Origin: Gymnopilus junonius
Lineage: Eukaryota; Basidiomycota; Agaricomycetes; Agaricales; Galerinaceae
Direction: 5' to 3'
NCBI GenBank assembly: GCA_015501075.1
Contig: JADNYJ010000738.1
Location: 1-14,546 of the forward strand
DNA length: 14,546 nt
Shown here: piece after piece, positions 6,851-14,546 of the stretch
Position numbering within the stretch: the stretch's first letter is position 1
How the letters are laid out: every line of letters starts with the position of its first letter
Notes under the pieces: model-generated
The model's database searches: none
What the model was told of the DNA's origin: nothing
The model's input: only the letters and a program-made list of their open reading frames with translations
Translations under genes and position numbers: made by a program

Positions 6851-9045
6851 CTATAAATCTTCATTCCTCAACCACCTGTTCACAAGCTCTAGAGCTTCCT
6901 TTGGTTTATCATAAGGTACCTAAAAATAGAAGGTAATGCGTTGCGGAAGGGAAAAGAAAAGTATAGAACGCACCATATGCCCAGCGCCCTCGACCGTAGC
7001 AAATGTCAACCCACCAAAACTCCTCCTCAGGCCCGCCCTCTTCTCTCCAACAGTCCACTCCACCAAATCCTCCTCCGTCCTCCATACTTCCCCACCCCAC
7101 CAGCTCCCCGCAAACTCGTCCCCGACTAACCACTTCTCGTTGCCCACAAAATTGCATATCCAGTCGTAGGTCCCCACATATATGAGTGCCCGCACCCCTC
7201 GGTCGAGGAGAGCGGCGACATGGTGGTGTGTTGGGTGAAATTCGTCGAGCGCCGAGACGAATGCGGTCCCGACCGAATCCGAGCACGAGGTGAAGTTCTT
7301 GGAAGAGATAGGAGACGGCGAGGAGGCGTTGCTGAGTGGGATGCCGAGAGCAGCGCGGGTGCTGGGGAGGTCGAGATAGGCCGCGATGTTCTTGGTTATG
7401 GGGTAACATAGAGTGTCGCTGATTTCGCCATCGCAGTCCTTGCTAATATCATAAGGGTTTTTACCTTCAGAGATAGTCAGCTCGAATTCATTTGGATGAT
7501 GGACCAAAACGCCACTTCGGCCTTTGGCTTACCTGAGGCAAAGAAAGGCGCGCCGATTTCGTTACTGCAGAAAGTATTCGCCGCATAGCAGTTGATAGAG
7601 TCGAACCGGTCTAAGCAGGACTCTTTGAGCCATTTCTTGCACCGCGGGACCTATGCTCGTTCAGGGATATTTGACTTAGATTTATCCGAAGACAAAAAAA
7701 TACATACAGCTTGCTTCATCCGGACACATGTCCTACGAAAAGGGGCCTTTCATTAGTGGAATGAGAAAAGGAGAGAATAAATTATGACATACCCGATATC
7801 AAGGATAGGATCAACAGAAAACAGGTGTGCATGCCATGTCATAGTATGATGGAGCCATGGTATAAAAATCAGTGATTCCATTTCCTGGAGCATAGTAGAA
7901 TAAGTTAAAAGTTCAAATTATGAACTAGGACACTGCGGGTAAAGATAACAGAAAGGAAAGAAAACCCACCGATCATGATTGAAGTCAAATTAATGGGCGT
8001 CATGCCAGCTTGTATCAATTTTGTATTCTGGTCATATACCTCTGCTGCAAAGACGGGGATGTATCGCCCTGTTAGATAAATAAAAATCAGTTTGAAAATT
8101 AAAGCTGACGGGGAGGTTTATTGTAGTTTTGAATGTTAGAGATACACACCCCGTAAGATTCTCCCGCCATATGGAACGCCCTGCTTTTAAATTTAGAAAA
8201 GTTTTCAAAGAAGATGGCTACGAAGGCTGCAACATCTTTGGCTGCTTCTTCCGTTGTGCTCTGCAAAGCGTGCTGTCAATATTTATGTTCAAGCTCGAGA
8301 AAAAAAAGGGCGTACGACGAACTCTCCGTAATCCGCGTACGAGAACCCAACGCGATAGGCTGGTCAATAAAGAAGACGTTCGCGTTTGAGTTCCATGAAT
8401 GTGGGTTAAATTTCGGTCCATCCGAGTCGAGGACTTTGCATGGGCCTATCAATTAATTGTAAGTGGTTGTAATAGTATATCGAATTTGATTCTAGAAAAA
8501 AAGGAGGATTACATACCAAGTTCCATAAAGAGTCCAAGAGAGGAGGAGCACCCCGGCCCTCCATTCGTCCAGAATATGACATCGTCCTTCTCGGGATCAT
8601 TCCGGCTTTCGAAGAAGTAGAAGAAGAGGTGGCGGGCTTGTATGTCGATGTAGCCGGTGTACGAACTAAAGTACACGAAGCACAAAACAAATACAGTTAT
8701 AATTGATAGTATGCAGCCGATCTGACGATCAAAGGAGGGTTAAATGCTTACTTGACAGTTCCATCGCAGAAATTCGACTTCTTGACCCTGACATTGTATT
8801 GTGGAAAGGCCGGGTGTCCAAGTGTGGTGAACTCCGATTCGGAGAGAATAGAGAGGTCTTCAAGAGGAGTGAAGAGGCCTGTGTTGTACGATTCGTGTGC
8901 TGCATTTATTGTATATGCATTCAGGTGACGCGTAAATTCATGAACGCGGGGGTTACTTACTAGGAGTGTTGAATACCGTTTGCTGAGCCAAGGAGAAAGA
9001 GAAACTCAAAGCGATTGCCAGTGATAAAGCCCCCAGCGCCCGCAT
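6851..9045 (-). CDS. Serine carboxypeptidase, S10 family (CPY-like), with frame breaks
   Basis: It removes C-terminal residues from peptides in the vacuole or outside the cell. Eleven exons: 9045-8961, 8899-8752, 8665-8517, 8445-8316, 8260-8150, 8068-7970, 7884-7793, 7732-7708 (25 nt), 7650-7533, 7464-6974 and 6919-6851, about 505 aa. A signal peptide ([15 protein letters not shown]...SLA, then QQ) supports the start at 9045. Landmarks are [29 protein letters not shown] (oxyanion region), GESYG with the catalytic Ser (about 206), [10 protein letters not shown] with the catalytic Asp (about 420) and GAGHMVPYDKP with the catalytic His (about 482), so the triad is complete. Three places need a one-base change to keep family motifs: a missing G near 8351 ([15 protein letters not shown]), one G short at the exon 5 end near 8150 (GESYGGRY), and one extra T near 7821 ([13 protein letters not shown]). 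It is divergent from WDR59. CPY versus a close secreted paralogue cannot be separated from sequence alone. Confidence 0.92.
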
Positions 9046-9528
9046 CTTGGACTGTGGTGGTGGTGGTTAGTGGGAAAGAGGAGGTTCTCAACGACCTTCC
9101 GCATGGACAAAGTACCTTTTCCGAAATAGACTCTGAATCCTGATAAGATTTCGGAAGCAATTGCTTTCAAATTCTATTTCCAAAATGGAAAGTTCAGCCT
9201 TGGACGTCGACGTCGACATTGCCAACATTGAACTCGTTTTCAAGCCCCTCTGGTGCCTATGTCATCCTCGAAACAACGAGAATCCTCGCCTCTCATCCAC
9301 AAGCCTCCTCATCGTCGCACCATTACCATCACCAGCGACCAGCACCATCAAGCATCCCTCGGTCGACAGCCACACACTCCTTTCAACGCGCCAGCCATCA
9401 TGGACACCTTCTCTCCCTGAATCTTCACTCCTCTTTGATAATAATAACCGCGAAGGGTGTTAAGAGGCGGCGCTCCTCGAAGAGGTCAGAGGAGAACCTA
9501 ATGGCTCTTACGCCTCTTTCGTCAAATT
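9046..9528. promoter_or_regulatory. Shared upstream region of the carboxypeptidase and WDR59 genes
   Basis: The two genes diverge from this stretch of roughly 480 bp. From about 9260 to 9430 the plus strand is rich in C, T and CA, typical of fungal promoter or 5' leader sequence. GACGTCGACGTCGAC at 9203-9217 is a short palindromic repeat containing ACGT cores of the kind bound by bZIP factors; binding is not shown. The open frame at 9161-9463 has no recognisable protein. Confidence 0.5.
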
Positions 9529-12500
9529 ATGACTGGATGCAACATCATCAGCATGGGGATTTCAAGCTTTCCTGGTAACAGTAATGTACAAGGACAAGTA
9601 CAGAGGCAAGGAAAACGGAGGAGACCTTCCTTTCCTCCTTCCGTAGGCGAGACGATATTCCACCAGCGCGCGAGAAGGCCGAGGATTGAGCCTCCGCCTG
9701 AGGATGACGATGGGGACGAGGAGGCAGAGTTCGAAGGGGAGGAAAATGAGGAGGAAAGTCCGATAGAAGTTAGCATTACGAGGACCGACAAAGGAAAGGG
9801 CAAGGAGAAGGAGGACAGCAGTGAGGCTGAGTCCCCGCAGGAAAGCAAGAGCCTGCATTCAAGTTGGGAAATAAATGTCAAGGATTTAGTTGGGGATGCT
9901 GTGGGCAATGTAAGTTCTCTTTAAATTTTGTATACTAATGCTAATGCTGGCGTTACTAGATGAGCATAAGTCCTACTTCGCGCGACATCGTCCTAGCCGC
10001 GTACGTTGTTATTCATATTCTTTTTTTCTAGACCACTGAAATTATTCACAGTCGACGAGGCCTCTTTATAATTGACTTGGAATACCCCCTTCGTATACCC
10101 CGGTTCCTTCCACAGGGCGGCACATGGGACGTCGCTGATGTGCAGTGGAATCCACACCCCAGCCACGCACAATATATCGTCTCAACCTCCAGCGAGAAAT
10201 TGTGAGTATTTCTTCTGAGACTTTCCCCAATTTTTAGCATGCTAATGCTTATACAGGTTGATATGGAATTTATATATGACTGGCAAAACTTCCATCGCAC
10301 ACATCCTCAAATCCCACTACCGTGCTATCACAGACATTAACTGGCACACCTCGGAGCCTGATATCGTCGTCAGCACAGGTATTGATTCCTGGATATGGGC
10401 TTGGGATTTGAGAGAACCCGGCAGGCCGATATTTGGGCTTTCTGCGTTCAAAGGTGGGTCTCTAAAAGGTCTGTATTGGATTAGGTTGTGCTGACGCTTT
10501 TTGTGTATTGCAGCGGGTGGTACTCAGGTTAAATGGAACTATCAAGATCCAAACTTGCTTGCTTCTTCTCATTCTAACGAGGTGTTGATATGGGACAGAC
10601 GGGTATGCTACCTTTCTTGACATGATATGTATTGATACCAGAACCAACCCAACAGAAAGGTTCCCTGCCCATAACCCACATCCGTGCTCACAACTCCAAG
10701 ATATACGGCATAGACTGGGCCCGACCTTCCTTCGCCTCCTCCCCCTCTTCGCTCTCATCATCTTCTACCTCATCCGGCACGCACCTTTCACACATGCATA
10801 TAACAACCTGCTCCCTTGACATGACCATCAAGACATTTAACATTAACGCGCCCAATCTTCAGGGGTACTGCGAGCCTGTGGAAGTGATAAAGACGGGGTA
10901 CCCCGTGTGGCGAGCGAGGAATCTGCCATTTGGAGAGGGACTACTGAGTTTGCCGCAGAGGGGGGAGACAGTGCTGGAGATGTTTGGGAGGGGTCTGGGA
11001 ACGGGAGGATGGGGAGGAAGGCCCGAAGTTGGTGGAGACTTTGAGGGGCATTCGGATGTTGTTAAGGAGTTTGTGTGGAGGAAGGGAAAGCATGGTTAGT
11101 CTGCTTCTTTTTTTTGTCCTGGGGTATTTTAGGCTAATTTATTGAGGTTCTTCGTTATCTAGAAGACTTCCAGCTCATTACGTGGTCGAAGGATCGGACG
11201 CTCAGGTTTTGGCCTATAGACGCAGAGGTCATGCAGGTAATGATTTACTCCTTTTTCCTTCTGACGTGTCTTTCTTACTTCTAATTTCACAGAAAGTAGG
11301 CCATGTACCGAACGTAGAACGAGGTCGTTCCAAGTTTACAAGGACCGAAAGGGAGGATATGGAGAGAGAAGAAGCAGAGATGGAGGTGGACGCATTGACT
11401 TCTGCTGTAGAGGATGAACCCCTACCGCTCAAACCACCACCGCTGTCCATCTCAACGCTGTCGTCCCCAAACGAGAGCTCGATCCACCCTGGACAAAGTT
11501 TCGCCTCCTTTTCCCTCGCACCTCCGACTGGAATGGACGCAGATGGGGAACTGGGCACTGACACGGTCACTGCCACACCTACCATCACCAACACCAGAGA
11601 TGTGGCGATCATTAACTTTATCGGACATGCTGGTCGGAGGGGGTCGTTATCGATCTCAGCTGCTGCTGGTCCGCATGGACATGGACTTGCTGGCCTAAGT
11701 GCAGGGATGAATACAAATGCAGGTACAACGCCGACTCGGACAATGAGTAAAGGAGGGACGGGGCTGATGAGCAAACATGGCGTGAGCAAGCAAATGGATC
11801 AGTTGACTTGGCTAGCGAGTGTCAAATCTGCGCCAGGAGTTGGAGTCAATGCTGGAGGGTCCGTGGGGTCAGCCGGGGCTCTTGGTGGTAGTGGTGGAGG
11901 TAGCGCTAGTGCAGTTGGGCTTGGACTTGGATTAAGACGAGGAGGAGGTTCAGGAAGGGCGGGGAGTGCAAGGAGCAGTGTGATTAGTGGGGAAGGCAGT
12001 AGTGCAGCCAGTGCCAGTGCCAGTGGGGATGTTCCATCTGCGCCTGCTTCTGTCCGCGCTGGTGGATCGAGATCGAAGCCGGGCTCAAAGTCAGGGTCAA
12101 GGAGCCGGCAACCTTCTGAGGGAGATGAAAGTGGGATTATGCTGCAGAGGAGCGAAAGTACGATTGATATCGCTGATGAAAAGACAAGGCCGGGTTGAAA
12201 GAGAAGGAGGAAGGTAAAGGGTCTTTGCAGGATGAGTAAGTGTCTCTTGATATGAATTGTGGGTATATCTGCTGAAAATCGTTGGTATGATAGGATCACA
12301 AGCGTGTTGACGAAACTCGCAGCCTCCAAGATCAAGTTGGAAAAGGTACTATAAATTTTCCCTCTGTCTGCTGCGATCCATGGCTCATCCACCCTCACAG
12401 CACGACCTCATCAAGAAACGAACCTGCACTCTGGGGCTGCACGGGCCATGGGGCGAAACCTCCTCCGTTTTTATGCGCGTCACCTTCACCTTCCCAAAGG

Positions 12501-14546
12501 ACTACCCAGCTGGCACACACCCCCACGGCACCCCCAATGTCGAGCTTGAGCGGAACCCGCTCATCTCCATGTCCGACCGGGCTTATATCCTCCGTCATCT
12601 GAGGAGGATAAGAGAGCGGAAACGACCCTGCCTCGAAGCGTGTTTGCGGTTTTTGTTGTTTGCGGATGAGGGGAGAATGGAAGAAGGGGACGGGGAGAGC
12701 AGCTCGTCGGATGATGGGATTGATGAGGACGACACTGGTAGGGTCGAGGGGGGTAAGAAGGCAAGGGATGTGACGGTGTCGCTATTGAGGAATAATAAGA
12801 ATTTAGCTGAGCCTAGGACGTCCCAAGGCGCTTTTGGTCCTAATGGTAAGTGCTTTGTTTTGCTCATTGCTTGAAAGACGTGCTCATTTACTGATTGTAT
12901 TTGATGATGTAGGCGAACTGATATGCTTCTTCAGAGCTCCTCCTAGACTTGTGAGAAATGTCTTACGAGATCTCACTGGAACAGGTGCTGGAGTATCCAA
13001 AGGTGCAGATTCTGCTGCTACAACATCTGCCACTGCTCAACCTCAAGCACCACCTGAAGACCAACAAACGCCTCAGCTCCAACCACCTTACAAAGCCAGC
13101 TACTTCCAATCCCCTGCCCTTGTTTCTGATGCTGTCCGCCGGCTCGGGTTAGCAGCCCAAGACAGAACCGTGCAGCCCATCGACCCCCGAAAGCCCGAGA
13201 CGGAGCTCAACATCCTCAAAGCGATGACGAATTTGCTGACGATGCCCCAACGCCAACTGCGGCACGATTCCGATTATGGTGCGAGGGGCCACTCCCAATA
13301 TCCTGCGGAGGATTCTGGCACTGCTGGTGCGAGTGCGACTGGCAGAATCGGTATGCGACCCTCTTGGCCACCATGAGGAGGAGCACGGTGTTTTTGAGCA
13401 GCACAAGATACTTTACGGGTGCTGATCAGAAAGTGGCGGAGGACTACGTATTCTCGATGGCTTTGAGTGGTGATGGTATGGGCTCGAGTTCAGGTTCGAA
13501 TTCGCTTGGGGAGGTGTGTGAGCGCAATGCGGCTGCTGCGAGGAAGCATGGGCGGTTTGATCACGAGAGGGTGTTCAGGACTCTTAGAACACTGTTTGTT
13601 GATGGTGGTGATGATGAGGGTACGGACGAGAAGAGCGAGAAATGGTCGTCGTCAAGGTTTGCGTCGGATACGTTGGCTGCGATGGTCATCAAGCGATTGT
13701 GAGGATCTTTTGCTTTTAAGTTTCTTCTCAGGTCTTCTAACGTGCTAATGATAAATTTACTAGGTACGCTGAAGTTGCCAAGGAGAAAGACGTCCAGATG
13801 CTAGCTATGATAGCAATGCTCGTTTTGCAAACTTACCACCCCGCCAAGTGGACTGTCATCCCTCCAAGCCTGAGCAGGAAAAAAGAATCCACTCCATCGA
13901 TACCCTTCTCGCACCTCTCACAACGCCATGGAGGACTGGACTACTTCAACCTCACGAAATCAATTAATTCCCCTGCCAGCACACCAGGTGGATGGCCCAG
14001 GATCCCAGCTCCATCTCCGAGACTCCCACCGCTCTCGCCTTCATCTATCCATCCTACAGCTCCCTCTTCACTTGCTGCTCCCTCTGTGGCTTCTTCTTCC
14101 AATTCCAATTCTTCCTCAAAGGGATCTTGGTCGAGCTTGTTTAATACAGGCAGCATGAGGCAGTTTATGAATGGTGTGCAGGATAGCATCTCGTTTAGGG
14201 ACGGCCCGTCGGTGACTACGCCCAGTGAGATTTTGACCCCGACGACGACAACTTCCGTTTCTGGGGTTATCGATGGGCTATCAAGGTCGGCTGAGAAGGT
14301 CCCCCGTCTTGGTGGTGAGCTTAGCTCGCCTGGCGGTGCAGGGAGTGTGAGGAGTAAGCGGGTGAGGAAAGATTCTTCGATTTATTCCCCTTCGTCTGGT
14401 GTTGCTCCCAGGTCGTGGAATGAAGGCACAGGAGGAGGACACTCGTCCAAGGCCCTGGCGGGGTCTTACTCCTCTTCAGGACATGGACATAGGTCCGTGA
14501 AAGGTGGTGGTTCTTCTAGATTGACTCCGGAATCATCTGTGTCGTT
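9529..14546 (+). CDS. WDR59: WDR59/Mtc5-type GATOR2 (SEACAT) subunit, 3' partial, with frame breaks
   Basis: It is a subunit of the vacuole-associated complex that relays amino-acid supply to TORC1. Exons: 9529-9909, 9960-10000, 10052-10201, 10257-10453, 10514-10602, 10656-11094, 11163-11236, 11293-12235, 12294-12345, 12401-12845, 12913-13698 and 13764 to the edge (about 1460 codons seen). An acidic N-terminus precedes a WD40 propeller at about residues 120-470: GLFIIDLEYP, GTWDVADVQWNPHP, HYRAITDINW, GTQVKWN, AHNSKIYGIDW, PVWRARNLPFGEGLL, GHSDVVKEFVWRK, ITWSKDRTLRFW. A long Ser/Gly/Ala-rich linker follows, then an RWD domain at about 772-900 and a C-terminal region (RRSTVFL, VCERNA, DVQMLAMIAMLVLQ). 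The RING/zinc end lies outside the window. One base appears missing near 12190 (before GLKEKEEGKG) and one between about 13260 and 13345 (before QNRYATLLATMRRS). The start is uncertain: ATG 9501 in another frame reads MALTPLSSNYDWMQHHQHGD. Confidence 0.93.

Noticed and set aside
9161..9463. 100-codon plus-strand ORF upstream of WDR59
   Set aside because: Low-complexity translation with no motif, lying in a CT-rich promoter or leader region; no link to the WDR59 frame.
11229..11789. 186-codon minus-strand ORF
   Set aside because: It is antisense to a WDR59 exon in GC-rich low-complexity sequence, and the plus frame fits splice phases on both sides.
11799..12398. 199-codon minus-strand ORF with a hydrophobic start
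   Set aside because: It is a shadow of the Ser/Gly-rich WDR59 linker and runs across two WDR59 introns.
1..14546. tRNA, rRNA, CRISPR or bacterial-type operon features
   Set aside because: I looked on both strands and saw no cloverleaf, spaced direct-repeat array or ribosomal segment; gene structure is eukaryotic throughout.

Overview
The window looks like nuclear DNA of a filamentous basidiomycete, probably an Agaricomycete. The genes are broken by many 50-86 nt GT-AG introns with CTRAY-like branch points, one exon is only 25 nt, and the proteins are fungal in type. I cannot name the species. All splice models below were built by hand from reading frame, splice sites and family motifs. Layout, left to right: (1) 131-2057, plus strand: mitochondrial phosphatidylserine decarboxylase (PSD1). 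(2) 2324-3589, minus strand: an intact three-exon F-box protein, convergent with PSD1. (3) 3649-6850: a gene-poor stretch of decayed sequence. It holds a 130-bp inverted-repeat element with TA ends, a dead protein-kinase gene, a 1126-bp hAT-type transposon with a perfect 8-bp target duplication and a decayed transposase, and a fragment of a second F-box gene lying against the transposon. (4) 6851-9045, minus strand: a secreted or vacuolar serine carboxypeptidase (S10, CPY-like) in 11 exons. (5) 9529 to the window end, plus strand, divergent from the carboxypeptidase: WDR59/Mtc5, a WD40 plus RWD subunit of GATOR2/SEACAT, cut off by the window edge. The genes do not form a pathway; three are housekeeping genes around a transposon-rich interval. 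The best-supported mobile feature is the hAT element. The most consequential oddity is that PSD1, the carboxypeptidase and WDR59 each need one or more single-base corrections to keep highly conserved protein blocks in frame. Where the site can be pinned down it lies in a short G or T run. This looks more like homopolymer-length error in the assembly than three independent pseudogenes, but raw reads would be needed to decide. I did not find a convincing undescribed biological system.
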